The notes beneath the pieces were generated by a model. That model was not told the origin of the DNA. It saw only the letters and a program-made list of their open reading frames with translations, and did not search any database. 40,006 nucleotides of DNA from Sterolibacterium sp. (lineage in GTDB: Bacteria > Pseudomonadota > Gammaproteobacteria > Burkholderiales > Rhodocyclaceae). The stretch is from the NCBI GenBank assembly GCA_018061005.1, contig JAGOVA010000024.1, forward strand, positions 1 through 40,006, read 5' to 3'. A program made the translations under genes and the position numbers. Shown here in pieces: positions 8,968 to 18,204 of this stretch (positions are counted from its first letter, which is position 1; each line of letters opens with the position of its first letter).

Positions 8968-9564
8968 GTGTCCGCACCTTCCTCACTTGAAAAGCTGATC
9001 GAGGCGCTGCGTTGTCTGCCGGGCGTGGGGCCCAAGTCCGCGCAGCGCATGGCCTATCATTTGTTGCAGCGCGAACGGGCAGGCGCACAGCGTCTGGCGG
9101 ATGAGCTGAACGTGGCTTTGCAGTGCATCCGCCATTGTCAGCGTTGTAATACCTTCACCGAAAACGAGATTTGTGATCGTTGTCTGTCAGCGCGGCGGGA
9201 TGCTGCGCTGCTTTGTGTCGTCGAAATGCCGGTTGACCTGAATATGATGGAGCAGACGCACGCGTATAACGGTCTTTATTTCGTGCTGATGGGGCGTTTG
9301 AATCCACTCGACGGCATCGGTCCGAAGGAGTTGAAACTGGAGCGTTTGATCGAACGGGCTACCGATGGTGTGGTGCGGGAGGTCATCATGGCAACCAACT
9401 TCACAAATGAAGGTGAGGCCACCGCACATTATCTTTCTGAAATGCTGCATGCACGCGGCCTCAAGGTGAGCCGTATCGCGCGGGGTTTGCCGGTGGGCGG
9501 GGAGCTGGAGTTTACCGATGCAGGGACGATTGCTCAGGCCATGTATGAGCGGCGTGATTATTGA
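8968..9564 (+). CDS. recR: Recombination mediator RecR
   Basis: RecR (198 residues) acts with RecF and RecO to load RecA on SSB-coated single-stranded gaps. A helix-hairpin-helix lies near residues 15-30 ([17 protein letters not shown]), a C4 zinc finger near 54-70 ([16 protein letters not shown]), and a Toprim domain follows with CVVEMPVDL and the [11 protein letters not shown] loop. The start is GTG at 8968; no in-frame ATG precedes the helix-hairpin-helix. It is the last gene of the dnaX operon. Confidence 0.95.
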   Translation: MSAPSSLEKLIEALRCLPGVGPKSAQRMAYHLLQRERAGAQRLADELNVALQCIRHCQRCNTFTENEICDRCLSARRDAALLCVVEMPVDLNMMEQTHAYNGLYFVLMGRLNPLDGIGPKELKLERLIERATDGVVREVIMATNFTNEGEATAHYLSEMLHARGLKVSRIARGLPVGGELEFTDAGTIAQAMYERRDY

Positions 9565-9594
9565 GTCTGTTGCGACAGGTTGGTAGGCAGAATG

Positions 9595-9622
9595 AAAAAC
9601 GGACGCCGTGGCGTCCGTTTTT
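9595..9622. terminator. Bidirectional terminator between recR and the foldase gene
   Basis: A perfect stem ACGGACGCC / GGCGTCCGT with an A5 run before and a T5 run after. It sits between two convergent genes and can serve both. Confidence 0.88.
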
Positions 9623-9666
9623 ATCACCCGATGATGGGGTGGGCATGAAGAAACCCGGGATCCGGT

Positions 9667-10470
9667 TTACTGGATCTTGGATTTTGCCATCAGTTCAGCA
9701 ATCAGTTTCTCGACAACCTGTTGCTGCATGCGCTGCGCCAGTTGCGGCTTGGCTTCTTCAAACGAGGGCAGCTTCAGCTCACGGGTGTCTTCCAGCAGGA
9801 TGATATGGTAGCCAAAATCGCTTTTCACCGGAGCTGCGGTGTATTTGCTTTTTTCCAGCTTGACCATGGCTTCAGAGAAGGGCTTGACATAGTTGGTTGG
9901 TGCAGCCCAGCCGAGTTCGCCGCCGTGCTCGCGTGAGCCCGGATCCTTCGATGCCTTGGCGAGGTCTTCGAACTTTTCACCCTTGTCGAGCTTGGCGATG
10001 ATGTCCTTGGCGTCGTCTTCCTTGTCGACGAGGATGTGACGTACCTTGTATTCCTTGTCACCCAGGCCGAGTTTGATAGTGCTGTATTCTTTTTTCAGGA
10101 TTTCATCGGAAACCTGATGCTTACGCACATAGTCGCTGACCAGTGCATTGATGAGCACGCTCTGGCGTGCCAGCATCAGCTGGGGTAGCACTTGCGGGTT
10201 CTTTTCGTAACCGTCTTTCGCGGCTTCCTGCGAGAGCACTTCGCGGCGGATCAGTTCTTCACGGACAGCCTTACGTAGTTCGGGGCTATCGGGCTGGCCT
10301 TGTGAGAGCTGGGCGGCGACCAGGGCATCGGCACGACTCTTGGGGATTGCCTTGCCATTGACGGTGGCGATGGTGTCTGTAGCTTGGGGAGCGGCCTGGG
10401 CAAGCATGGGCGCAACGCTCAGGGCAGCGGCAAGCGCGAAAACGGAGGAGCGGAGCAGGGAGCGGTTCAT
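9667..10470 (-). CDS. Periplasmic parvulin-type peptidyl-prolyl isomerase
   Basis: The 267-residue protein begins with a clear signal peptide (MNRSLLRSSVFALAAALSVA, predicted cleavage after AQA near residue 26). An N-terminal SurA/PrsA-like chaperone helix region about residues 35-130 follows, then a rotamase domain from about 140 (VRHILV, GGELGWA, FGYHIILLED). It should assist folding of exported proteins in the periplasm. The reading frame extends upstream to 10674, but the signal peptide fixes the start at 10470. The gene is convergent with recR. Confidence 0.9.
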   Translation of the reverse strand: MNRSLLRSSVFALAAALSVAPMLAQAAPQATDTIATVNGKAIPKSRADALVAAQLSQGQPDSPELRKAVREELIRREVLSQEAAKDGYEKNPQVLPQLMLARQSVLINALVSDYVRKHQVSDEILKKEYSTIKLGLGDKEYKVRHILVDKEDDAKDIIAKLDKGEKFEDLAKASKDPGSREHGGELGWAAPTNYVKPFSEAMVKLEKSKYTAAPVKSDFGYHIILLEDTRELKLPSFEEAKPQLAQRMQQQVVEKLIAELMAKSKIQ

Positions 10471-10728
10471 CGTTAATCCTTGCGAAATCGGAGTTTGAGA
10501 GAGTGAGGAGGGTGTGATTATGGTGTGTTTCAGAAAGGTATGCAGGGTAGCCCTGCGTGTGCCGTTCAGAACTCTGGCATCATACACCAAGCCGAACGGC
10601 TGTGTTAATCTGAAAGGCTCGTCGTTTGCCCTGTGTTTGGCCTGTGTTTGGTATGCGTGTGCCATCGGTCGCAAGGTTTTTCAAAGGGTTCCGGATGAGC
10701 GAGTTTTTGTTCCTTGATGGGTTGTTTT

Positions 10729-10941
10729 ATGAGTGCTGCTTTGGAATTACGCCTTGATGATCTGGAGGCCAGGTTGAGTCTGGCCGACGACCAGATTGAC
10801 CAGCTCAACCTGACCATTTTCCGTCAACAGACGCAAATGGATCGTTTGCAGGAGCAATTGCGCCTGGTATGGCAGCAGCTTCAGGTGGCTCCGCCAGCCG
10901 AAAGCCGCGACCTGCGTGAAGAAATTCCGCCGCATTATTGA
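10729..10941 (+). CDS. slyX: SlyX family protein
   Basis: A 70-residue, highly charged coiled-coil protein with the SlyX pattern: ELRLDDLEARLSLADDQIDQLN, then Q-rich heptads, and the terminal PPHY. The biochemical role of SlyX is unknown. The ATG at 10729 is chosen because the family begins close to the first heptad; an ATG at 10714 would add five residues. The aryl-CoA ligase gene begins close behind. Confidence 0.85.
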   Translation: MSAALELRLDDLEARLSLADDQIDQLNLTIFRQQTQMDRLQEQLRLVWQQLQVAPPAESRDLREEIPPHY

Positions 10942-10972
10942 TTGAGTGCGAGATTTTTTGCAGGTTACTGCC

Positions 10973-12604
10973 GTGCATCCACCTTACGCTTTCGTCGATT
11001 CCTTCGTTCGGGATCATCTACCACCAGCAGCAAACTGGCCGTTGCTGCGGCTGGATCAGCCTGGCCTGAGCTATCCACCGCTGCTTAATTGTGCGGTGGA
11101 ACTCCTCGATCGCAAGGTGGATGAAGGGTATGGCGAACATATCGCCTTGCGTACCCTGGAGGCCGTGTGCACCTATCGTCAATTACTTCATCGTGCCAAT
11201 GGCATTGCCCGTGTTTTGCGCGACAGGTTCGGTCTGGTTCCCGGCCAACGTGTGCTGCTGCGCGGTTACAACCATCCGCTGCTGGCGGCCTGTTGGCTGG
11301 GGGTGCTCAAGGCGGGCGGTGTCGTCGTGACCAGCATGCCGTTGTTGCGTGCGGCTGAACTGACCCAGATGATCAGCAAGGCGCGTGTCGGTTTTGCTTT
11401 GTGCGATGTTCGTCTACGCGATGAACTCGAACTGGCGCGCAGCACCGCGCACGATTTGCACACGATTTGCTATTTCAACGAGAGCGGGCCGGATGCGTTG
11501 GAGGCCTGGCTGGATGACTTGTCACCGGCACAGACGGCATCTTTTGCAAATATCTGCACCCGTGCGGATGAAGCCGCGTTGATCGCTTTTACCTCAGGAA
11601 CCACCGGGCAGCCCAAGGCCAGCGTACATTTTCATCGTGACGTGTTGGCCATTTGCGATGCCTTTCCGCGTGCAATCCTTGAGCCGCAAGCCGGGGACAT
11701 CTATTGCGGCACCTCCCCGCTGGCATTCACTTACGGGCTGGGCGGTCTGCTGTGTTTTCCCTTGCGCCATGGGGCTTCCAGTCTGTTGCTTGAAAAGCCG
11801 ACAGCGGATGATCTGTTGCGTGCCATCGCGCAGCATCGGGTGAGTCTCTGTTTCAGTGTGCCGACCTTCTGGCGACAAATGGCGGCCAAAGCGCATGACT
11901 ATGACCTCAGCAGCCTGCGTTGCTGTGTTTCGGCGGGGGAGCCCTTGCCGGAAGCGACGCGTGCGCTTTGGCGTTTGGCGAGTGGGCTGGATATCATTGA
12001 TGGCCTGGGGACGACAGAACTATTGCATATTTTCATTTCCCATCCGCCGGGTGAAGGGCGAGCGGGTGCGGTTGGGCGGGTAATCCCCGGCTATGAGGCG
12101 TGCATCATGGATGCCCAAGGCAAGCCGCTGCCTGCGGGGCAAACGGGGCGATTGGCGGTGCGCGGCCCGACGGGTTGTCGCTATCTGGATGATGAACGTC
12201 AGCAGGCGTATGTGATCGATGGCTGGAATTTGACCGGGGACACCGGCATGATGGATGCCGATGGGTATTTTTATTACGCGGCCAGAAGTGATGACATCAT
12301 CGTTTCGTCGGGTTACAACATTGCCGGGCCGGAAGTGGAGGGGGTTTTGCTGCAGCACCCCGATGTGCAGGATTGTGCGGTGGTGGGGGTGCCGGATTCC
12401 GAACGTGGCCAGATCGTCAAGGCCTGGGTGGTGACGCGTTGCGGCGTATTCGCAGATGCGGCACTGGCGGCGGAGTTGCAGCGTTTCGTCAAACAGCGGA
12501 TTGCGCCCTACAAATATCCGCGTCTGGTGGTTTTTGTTGACAGCCTGCCGCGTACCGAAACCAGTAAATTGCAGCGTTACCGGCTGCGTCAGGAGTCGAT
12601 GTGA
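10973..12604 (+). CDS. Aryl-CoA ligase, 2-aminobenzoate/benzoate-CoA ligase type
   Basis: A roughly 543-residue ANL-superfamily ligase that activates an aromatic acid to its CoA thioester through an acyl-adenylate. The P-loop AFTSGTTGQPK, the DGLGTTELLHIF motif, the hinge region ARSDDIIVSSGYNI and a C-terminal KYPRLVVFVDSLPR with ETSKLQR are present. The catalytic C-terminal lysine is kept, although the usual TGK is TSK. The N-terminus with VDSFVRDHLPP and the GCRYLDD segment recall 2-aminobenzoate-CoA ligases more than benzoate-CoA ligases; this is from memory. The start could be GTG 10946 or GTG 10973; the latter has GCAGG upstream and fits the family N-terminus. It overlaps the RidA gene by 4 bp, and with the benzoyl-CoA genes 10 kb away it could feed them. 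Confidence 0.8.
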   Translation: MHPPYAFVDSFVRDHLPPAANWPLLRLDQPGLSYPPLLNCAVELLDRKVDEGYGEHIALRTLEAVCTYRQLLHRANGIARVLRDRFGLVPGQRVLLRGYNHPLLAACWLGVLKAGGVVVTSMPLLRAAELTQMISKARVGFALCDVRLRDELELARSTAHDLHTICYFNESGPDALEAWLDDLSPAQTASFANICTRADEAALIAFTSGTTGQPKASVHFHRDVLAICDAFPRAILEPQAGDIYCGTSPLAFTYGLGGLLCFPLRHGASSLLLEKPTADDLLRAIAQHRVSLCFSVPTFWRQMAAKAHDYDLSSLRCCVSAGEPLPEATRALWRLASGLDIIDGLGTTELLHIFISHPPGEGRAGAVGRVIPGYEACIMDAQGKPLPAGQTGRLAVRGPTGCRYLDDERQQAYVIDGWNLTGDTGMMDADGYFYYAARSDDIIVSSGYNIAGPEVEGVLLQHPDVQDCAVVGVPDSERGQIVKAWVVTRCGVFADAALAAELQRFVKQRIAPYKYPRLVVFVDSLPRTETSKLQRYRLRQESM

Positions 12605-13014
12605 CCCATCAAACCGAATCGTTTCATACGCTGTTGCAACCGGCCGGCTGGAGTGCGCCGCGTGGTTACGCCAATGGCGTGGCTGCCAGCGGGCGACTGA
12701 TTTTTGTGGCGGGACAAGTCGGCTGGAATGAGCAGCAGGTTTTTTGCAGCACGGATCTCGTCGATCAAGTGCGTCAGACCTTGCTCAATATCATCGCCGT
12801 GCTGGCAGCGGGGGGGGCGCGTCCTGAACATCTCGTGCGCCTCAACTGGTATCTTGCGGATAAAGTGGAATACCAGGCGCGACGCAAGGAAATCGGCGTG
12901 GTTTATCGTGAGCTGATTGGCGCACACTATCCCGCCATGACTGCGCTGCAGGTGGGCGGTTTCATTGAGGCGGGTGCCTGCGTCGAAATCGAGGCGACTG
13001 CAGTCGTTCCGTAG
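12601..13014 (+). CDS. RidA (YjgF/YER057c) family protein
   Basis: A 137-residue RidA-like protein with the family's LIFVAGQVGWNE strand, a middle helix QVRQTLLNIIAVLAAGG, and the C-terminal YPAMTALQVGGFIEAGACVEIEATA, which matches the RidA signature except that the usual catalytic arginine is replaced. Canonical RidA hydrolyses reactive enamine/imine intermediates. The standard R-x-x-x-E pattern near the active site is not obvious here, so the activity may differ. The GTG start overlaps the aryl-CoA ligase stop by 4 bp, suggesting linked function, for example deamination of an intermediate of 2-aminobenzoate breakdown (inference). Confidence 0.8.
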   Translation: MTHQTESFHTLLQPAGWSAPRGYANGVAASGRLIFVAGQVGWNEQQVFCSTDLVDQVRQTLLNIIAVLAAGGARPEHLVRLNWYLADKVEYQARRKEIGVVYRELIGAHYPAMTALQVGGFIEAGACVEIEATAVVP

Positions 13015-13049
13015 TTCTGTCGTCGATGTAGGGCTTGAGAGGAGAAGAC

Positions 13050-14093
13050 ATGCGTATCGAACAGGATGTGAAACTGGACTTCAAGGATGTACTGATCCGT
13101 CCCAAGCGTTCGACGCTGACCTCTCGATCCGAGGTTGATATCTCCCGGGATTTTACTTTCCTGCATTCGGGTCGCCGTTATCAGGGGATCCCGATCATCG
13201 CGGCCAACATGGATGTCACCGGTACCTTCGAGATGGCGCGCGTGCTGGCGCGGCATGGCCTGGCGACGGCGTTGCACAAGCATTACGACGACGCGCTCTT
13301 GCAGGATTTCTTTGCTGAAGCCGGTGATGAGGCAACGATTTTTTATTCCATGGGCATTACGGACGAAGATTACGCCAAGTTTTGTCGCATCAAGGCGCAG
13401 GCAGGGGAGCGACTGAGCCGGGTCTGTGTCGATGTGGCCAACGGGTATACCAAGAGCTTCGTCCGTTTTTTGGGGAAATTGCGTGAGGCTTACCCGGAGC
13501 TGACCATCATGGCAGGCAACGTGGTGACGGGGGAAATGACCGAAGAGCTGATCCTCGACGGGGTCGATATCGTCAAGGTCGGCATCGGCCCTGGCTCGGT
13601 GTGCACCACGCGCAGCATGACGGGGGTGGGTTACCCCCAGCTTTCCGCCATCATTGAGTGTGCGGATGCGGCGCATGGCCTGGGCGGGTTGATTTGCGCC
13701 GATGGTGGCTGCACTTCCCCGGGCGACATTGCCAAGGCTTTTGGTGGCGGTGCAGATTTCGTCATGCTGGGTGGCATGCTGGCGGGGCACGACGAATGTA
13801 TGGGCGAACGGGTTGAAGCGACGGATGGCCGCCATTACATGCGGTTTTATGGGATGAGCTCGCGCACGGCCATGGAAAAATATGCGGGTGGGGTGGCCGA
13901 ATATCGGGCATCTGAAGGCAAGGAAGTGCTGCTCGACTATCGCGGCAGCGTTGAGACGACCTTGCAGAATATTCTCGGCGGCGTGCGTTCCGCGTGCACT
14001 TATGTTGGCGCGCGCAAGCTCAGGGAGTTGTCGAAACGCACGACCTTTATCCGGGTGACGCAGCAGTTGAACGAGGTTTTCGGCAAACTGTAA
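13050..14093 (+). CDS. guaC: GMP reductase
   Basis: GMP reductase (347 residues, equal to E. coli GuaC) converts GMP to IMP with NADPH and links guanine and adenine nucleotide pools. The (beta/alpha)8 barrel shows [12 protein letters not shown] at the N-terminus, NMDVTG near 53 and the active-site loop [11 protein letters not shown] with Cys185. The absence of CBS domains separates it from IMP dehydrogenase. The ATG at 13050 follows a strong GAGAGGAG site. It has no functional relation to the preceding ligase-RidA pair. Confidence 0.93.
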   Translation: MRIEQDVKLDFKDVLIRPKRSTLTSRSEVDISRDFTFLHSGRRYQGIPIIAANMDVTGTFEMARVLARHGLATALHKHYDDALLQDFFAEAGDEATIFYSMGITDEDYAKFCRIKAQAGERLSRVCVDVANGYTKSFVRFLGKLREAYPELTIMAGNVVTGEMTEELILDGVDIVKVGIGPGSVCTTRSMTGVGYPQLSAIIECADAAHGLGGLICADGGCTSPGDIAKAFGGGADFVMLGGMLAGHDECMGERVEATDGRHYMRFYGMSSRTAMEKYAGGVAEYRASEGKEVLLDYRGSVETTLQNILGGVRSACTYVGARKLRELSKRTTFIRVTQQLNEVFGKL

Positions 14094-14110
14094 GTTATTG
14101 CGGGTCTTTT

Positions 14111-14137
14111 GCCTTCCGCACGAAGGCCGCCCTGTTT
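14111..14137 (+). terminator. Possible weak terminator after guaC
   Basis: GCCTTC and GAAGGC (14111-14116, 14122-14127) form a 6-bp stem with a 5-nt loop, followed by a weak T-run (CTGTTTTG). It lies between the convergent guaC and the WYL regulator gene. Confidence 0.35.
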
Positions 14138-14151
14138 TGTGGATACCAGGT

Positions 14152-15150
14152 TTACGCAGTGTGGTTGTCCGCGGTGTATTGCGCCAGCGCGTTGGCCAGT
14201 GTTTGCTGAACGGCATTGCGTAGGCTCGCGGGGGAGAGCACCTCAACCCCCTGGCCATGGCGCAGGATGTCCATGAGTAGCTCGGTCGGCTGGGTGTAGG
14301 GAATCTCAAGCAGGTACCGGCCTTCATCATCCATGCGTGTTTTCTGTTTGGGATGCCATTGTTCGCTGGCAACCCAGCGTGCCTGTTGCGCGCTGAAACG
14401 CAGCAATGCCCATTGCACCTGGCTGCCTGAAAATATGCCGTAGCCAGCACCCAGCACCGCATCGAGTTTTTGGCGGCTGACTTCGTGAGCCTTGTGGTCG
14501 ATGAGTTCGGCGCGCTGCACGGCATCGACGGCGAAGCTGCGGATCTCCCGGCGCAAGTGGCACCAGGCATCGAGATACCAGTTGTCGCGGTAATAGACGA
14601 GTCGCTGAGGCGAAACTTCACGCGTGGTTTCTTCGTTTTGGCGACGGTTATAGTGGGCAATTTTCAAACGCTGGCGTTTGAGCAGGGCGGAGGCAATACA
14701 TTCGAAGTGTTGCAGATTGCCGAGTCGCCGGGCGGAATGCAGGATGCGGATTCGTCGGGTCACTTCCTCGGGCGCGTTGTCCTGGCTGCCCAGCAGGCTG
14801 TGCAAGCGCGTCAGCAACGGGGCAATGTGGGGTCCCAGCAGGCCAGGCTGCACTTCTTCAAGCAGATTCTGCATGGTGAGCAGCGCGTGGATTTCCGAGG
14901 CGTTGAACCATAGTCCGGGCAACTGATGGCGGGGTGCATGGCGTTCGGGGGGTTCAAAACGATAGCCGCCGCCAGCGGAGCCTTCCCGATCATAAATGAT
15001 GGGGGCATTGAGGCGGTCACGCAGATACTGCAGGTCGCGCTTGAGCGTGGCACGCGAAACCTCAACGGCTTCCTGCATCTGGCGAAAGCTCACGAACCGG
15101 TTTTCGTGCAGGAGTTGTTCAATCCGGTAGATACGTTCGGTCTGGTTCAT
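14152..15150 (-). CDS. WYL-domain transcriptional regulator
   Basis: A 332-residue regulator with an N-terminal winged helix-turn-helix (residues 1-60, FRQMQEAVEVSRATLKRDLQYL) and a central WYL domain, where WYLDAWCHLRREIRSFAVD carries the family signature. A C-terminal WCX-like region follows. WYL domains sense small ligands or nucleic acids, and the regulators control diverse genes. The gene is transcribed behind ald with a 30-bp gap, so it may regulate alanine catabolism or simply share the transcript. Its target is not visible from the sequence. Confidence 0.88.
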   Translation of the reverse strand: MNQTERIYRIEQLLHENRFVSFRQMQEAVEVSRATLKRDLQYLRDRLNAPIIYDREGSAGGGYRFEPPERHAPRHQLPGLWFNASEIHALLTMQNLLEEVQPGLLGPHIAPLLTRLHSLLGSQDNAPEEVTRRIRILHSARRLGNLQHFECIASALLKRQRLKIAHYNRRQNEETTREVSPQRLVYYRDNWYLDAWCHLRREIRSFAVDAVQRAELIDHKAHEVSRQKLDAVLGAGYGIFSGSQVQWALLRFSAQQARWVASEQWHPKQKTRMDDEGRYLLEIPYTQPTELLMDILRHGQGVEVLSPASLRNAVQQTLANALAQYTADNHTA

Positions 15151-15180
15151 CCTGGGCAGTCTTGGGTTTTGGCGTGGTTT

Positions 15181-16281
15181 TCAGGGAAGCGCGCCCAGTG
15201 GCAAGCCCAGCTCTTGGGCGAGCCCGGCATGAGTGATCTGACCTGCATGAATTTGCAGGCCAGCAGCCAGCCCGGGGTCGGCAGCCAGCGCGTTTTTCAA
15301 GCCCAGATTGGCCAGGGCGAGTGTGGCAGGCAGGGTGGCTTGAGTCAGTGCCAGTGTCGCGGTGCGTGAGACAGCAGCCGGCATGTTGGAGACGCAGTAA
15401 TGCACGATGCCTTCTTCGATGAACAGGGGGTGGTCATGTGTGGTTGGGCGCGAGGTCGCACTGACACCGCCCTGGTCGATGGCCACATCCACAATCACGC
15501 TGCCAGGGCGCATCCGGGATAAAAGACTACGCGAAATCAGGCGTGGAGCGAGCTTGCCGGGAATCAATACGGCACCGATGACCAGATCCGCCTCGCAGAT
15601 GGCGGCATCCCGCGTGAGTGCTTCGCTGGTCAAGGTCTGGATGCGGCCACGATACAGGCTGTCCAGTGCGGCTAGCCGGTCGATGTTCTGGTCGATGACG
15701 GTGACATCAGCTCCCATGCCGACGGCGATCTGGGTTGCATGCGCGCCAACGCTGCCTGCGCCGAGCACGACCACCCGGCCTGCCGGAACTCCCGGCACGC
15801 CCCCCAGCAGCACACCACTGCCACCATGGGCCATCTGCAAAGCCCAGGCACCCACTTGCGGCGCGAGGCGGCCGGCAATACGCGACATGGGGGCGAGCAG
15901 GGGCAGGTTGCCCTTTCCGTCGGTGACCGTTTCATAAGCAATACAGGAAACGTCTGCAGCCAGCAGGCGGTGAGTCAGTTGCGGGTCGGGAGCCAGATGC
16001 TGATAGGAAAAAATGATCTGGCCTGCCACGGTCAGATCGAGTTCAGCGGGTTGGAGTTCCTTGACCTTGATGAGCAGGTCGGCCTGATAAACGGTCGCTG
16101 CACGCTTTGCCAGCACCGCGCCGGCATCTGTATAGGCGGCATCGCTGAAACCGGCGCGTGTCCCTGCTGCCTGTTCGATGCGGACTTCATGGCCGGCCTG
16201 CACCAGCGCATGAACGCCTGCCGGGGTGAGGCCGACACGATATTCGTGATTTTTGATTTCCCTGGGGCAGCCGATGATCAT
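15181..16281 (-). CDS. ald: Alanine dehydrogenase
   Basis: A 366-residue NAD-dependent alanine dehydrogenase that interconverts L-alanine and pyruvate plus ammonia. The N-terminal GCPREIKNHEYRVGLTP signature, the IIFSYQHLAPD segment with the catalytic histidine, and the NAD-binding VVLGAGSVGAHATQIA Rossmann motif near residue 170 are all present. A VDVAIDQGG motif near 268 supplies the catalytic aspartate. It starts 44 bp after the pyrD stop, and a WYL regulator lies just downstream. Confidence 0.93.
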   Translation of the reverse strand: MIIGCPREIKNHEYRVGLTPAGVHALVQAGHEVRIEQAAGTRAGFSDAAYTDAGAVLAKRAATVYQADLLIKVKELQPAELDLTVAGQIIFSYQHLAPDPQLTHRLLAADVSCIAYETVTDGKGNLPLLAPMSRIAGRLAPQVGAWALQMAHGGSGVLLGGVPGVPAGRVVVLGAGSVGAHATQIAVGMGADVTVIDQNIDRLAALDSLYRGRIQTLTSEALTRDAAICEADLVIGAVLIPGKLAPRLISRSLLSRMRPGSVIVDVAIDQGGVSATSRPTTHDHPLFIEEGIVHYCVSNMPAAVSRTATLALTQATLPATLALANLGLKNALAADPGLAAGLQIHAGQITHAGLAQELGLPLGALP

Positions 16282-16325
16282 GATGTCATCTCCTTAGTCA
16301 GCAGCCCCGGTACTGGATTGCGATT

Positions 16326-17336
16326 TCAGTCGCAGGTCATGGCGACGCACTCCCGCACCAGTTCAGGGCCACGATAAATCAGACCGCTATAAAGCTGTAC
16401 CAAGCTTGCGCCTGCGGCCAGTTTGGCGCGTGCCTTCTCGCCGTCGACGATACCGCCTGCCGCAATGATCGGCAACTCCCCGGCCAGCGAGCGTGCCAGC
16501 GCGGTAACGACTGCGGTGGATTGCTCGAACAAGGGTGCGCCAGACAGCCCCCCGCTCTCATGGCCGTGGCGGGCGGATTCAACCCCTGCGCGACTCAGCG
16601 TAGTGTTGGTGGCGATCACGGCATCGATCTGGTGACGGCGCAGTGCGGCGGCGATCATGTTGACCTGGCTGGCATCAAGATCCGGTGCGATCTTCAGTGC
16701 CAGCGGCACATAGCGGCCGTGTTGGTCGGCAAGCATGGTCTGGCGGGATTTCAAGGCCGCCAGCAGGGCATCGAGTTCGTCTTCGCCCTGCAGTTGCCGC
16801 AGGTTTTTTGTGTTGGGCGATGAGATGTTGACCGTGACATAACTTGCCAGCGTATAGACCTTGTCGAGACAAATCAGGTAATCCTCCGCAGCCCGTTCGA
16901 TCGGCGTGGTGGCGTTTTTGCCGATATTGATACCGAGAATGCCTTTGTATTTGGCCGCGCGCACATGGTCAAGCAGCACGTCGACCCCGTGGTTATTGAA
17001 GCCCATACGGTTGATGATGGCGCGCTGTTCGGGCAGGCGGAACAGACGGGGCTTGGGGTTGCCCGCTTGCGGACGTGGGGTCACCGTGCCGATTTCAAGG
17101 AAGCCAAAACCCAGTTTGTCCAGTCCGTCGATGGCCTCGCCATTTTTGTCGAGCCCGGCCGCCAGGCCCACGCGATTGGGGAAGTCGAGCCCCATGACGC
17201 GGATCGGCGCGCTACGCGGCGTGGGCGGTTCGGGCAAGAGGCAGCCAAAGCGGTGGAGCCCGGCAATGGTCAGTTCATGAGCGGCCTCAGCGTCGAGGGC
17301 GAAAAGCAGGGGGCGGGCGAGAGCGTAGGGCAGCAT
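16326..17336 (-). CDS. pyrD: Dihydroorotate dehydrogenase, quinone type (class 2)
   Basis: The membrane-associated flavoprotein oxidises dihydroorotate to orotate with quinone reduction, the fourth step of pyrimidine synthesis. From the ATG at 17336 it is 336 residues, the same as E. coli PyrD. The class 2 N-terminal helices ([22 protein letters not shown]), the FMN motif [23 protein letters not shown] with the catalytic serine, and the C-terminal [24 protein letters not shown] are clear. The frame is open upstream to 17747, but that part has no family similarity. Its leader contains a 10-bp tandem repeat. Confidence 0.95.
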   Translation of the reverse strand: MLPYALARPLLFALDAEAAHELTIAGLHRFGCLLPEPPTPRSAPIRVMGLDFPNRVGLAAGLDKNGEAIDGLDKLGFGFLEIGTVTPRPQAGNPKPRLFRLPEQRAIINRMGFNNHGVDVLLDHVRAAKYKGILGINIGKNATTPIERAAEDYLICLDKVYTLASYVTVNISSPNTKNLRQLQGEDELDALLAALKSRQTMLADQHGRYVPLALKIAPDLDASQVNMIAAALRRHQIDAVIATNTTLSRAGVESARHGHESGGLSGAPLFEQSTAVVTALARSLAGELPIIAAGGIVDGEKARAKLAAGASLVQLYSGLIYRGPELVRECVAMTCD

Positions 17337-17364
17337 GGGGAGAAATGAATTGAAACAATAAAAA

Positions 17365-17404
17365 ACAGAGGGGTACAGAGGCGTACAAGAGGGCACAGCG
17401 GCGC
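17365..17404. repeat. Four imperfect 10-bp tandem repeats in the pyrD leader
   Basis: The consecutive units ACAGAGGGGT, ACAGAGGCGT, ACAAGAGGGC and ACAGCGGCGC lie 29-68 bp upstream of the pyrD start codon. The next decamer, ACGGAATCGT, may be a decayed fifth copy. Confidence 0.7.
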
Positions 17405-17457
17405 ACGGAATCGTATGGGCGCGCCGGGTGTAGGTTAGATTCTGCGTGCGAGATAAT

Positions 17458-18204
17458 TCATGGTGTAAATTCAGCGTGTGCGATCCACTCGTTATCAATA
17501 AGCATTTCGAGCGGCTGAAAGCGGGCTTTGTAGGCCATTTTGGGGCTGTCTTTGATCCAGTAACCGAGGTAGACATAAGCCAGCCCCAGATGGGCGCACT
17601 GGGCAATTTGCCAGAGTACGCCATAGGTGCCGAGGCTGGCTGCGGGCAGGTCGGGGTCATAGAAGGTGTACACCGAAGACAGGCCGTCCTGGAGGATGTC
17701 GATGATGCTGACCATGCGTAGAGTGCTCTCTGCATCGGCACCGTCACGGAATTCGATCAGACAGCTGTCCACATGGCTTTGCAGCAGGAACTGCGCGTAC
17801 TGGTTGCGGCTGTCGAGATCCATGCCGCCCCCGCTGTGGCGAGCCTGCTGGTAACGTTGATACAGCGCGTAATGTGGTTCACGAAAGGCCAGGGTACGTT
17901 GCTGGCTGACAAGTGAGGCATGTTGGGCGAGTGAGCGGCGCTGGCTGCGGGTTGGTGTGAATCGCGCCACGGGCAGGCGCACGGGGATGCATTCCTGACA
18001 GCCATCGCAGTCTGGCCGGTAGGTGAATTCACCACTGCGCCGAAAACCAGAGCGCACCAGGCTTTCGTACATTTCCTGGTCGATCAGGTGAGCCGGTGCT
18101 GCAACCTGGGAGCGGGCGATGCGATTGGGCAGGTAGGAACAACCGTAGGGCGCGGTGGTGTAGAACTGAAGCTGCGAGAGATGGGATTCGTTAAGCTTGC
18201 TCAT
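17458..18204 (-). CDS. bpt: Aspartate/glutamate leucyltransferase (Bpt, ATE1-like)
   Basis: Bpt transfers leucine from leucyl-tRNA to N-terminal Asp or Glu and so marks proteins for ClpAP through the N-degron pathway. The 248-residue protein shows the N-terminal APYGCSYLP and the Cys pair segment [14 protein letters not shown], plus a GNAT-like C-terminal half with SVYTFYDPD and [12 protein letters not shown]. The ATG at 18204 is chosen because the [16 protein letters not shown] start is typical; the open frame continues into aat. It overlaps the end of aat by 14 bp, so both N-degron transferases are cotranscribed. Confidence 0.92.
   Translation of the reverse strand: MSKLNESHLSQLQFYTTAPYGCSYLPNRIARSQVAAPAHLIDQEMYESLVRSGFRRSGEFTYRPDCDGCQECIPVRLPVARFTPTRSQRRSLAQHASLVSQQRTLAFREPHYALYQRYQQARHSGGGMDLDSRNQYAQFLLQSHVDSCLIEFRDGADAESTLRMVSIIDILQDGLSSVYTFYDPDLPAASLGTYGVLWQIAQCAHLGLAYVYLGYWIKDSPKMAYKARFQPLEMLIDNEWIAHAEFTP

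Noticed and set aside
12927-14660. Minus-strand open frame of 577 codons opposite guaC
   Set aside because: No recognisable motif, overlaps guaC entirely and also the WYL regulator gene in another frame.
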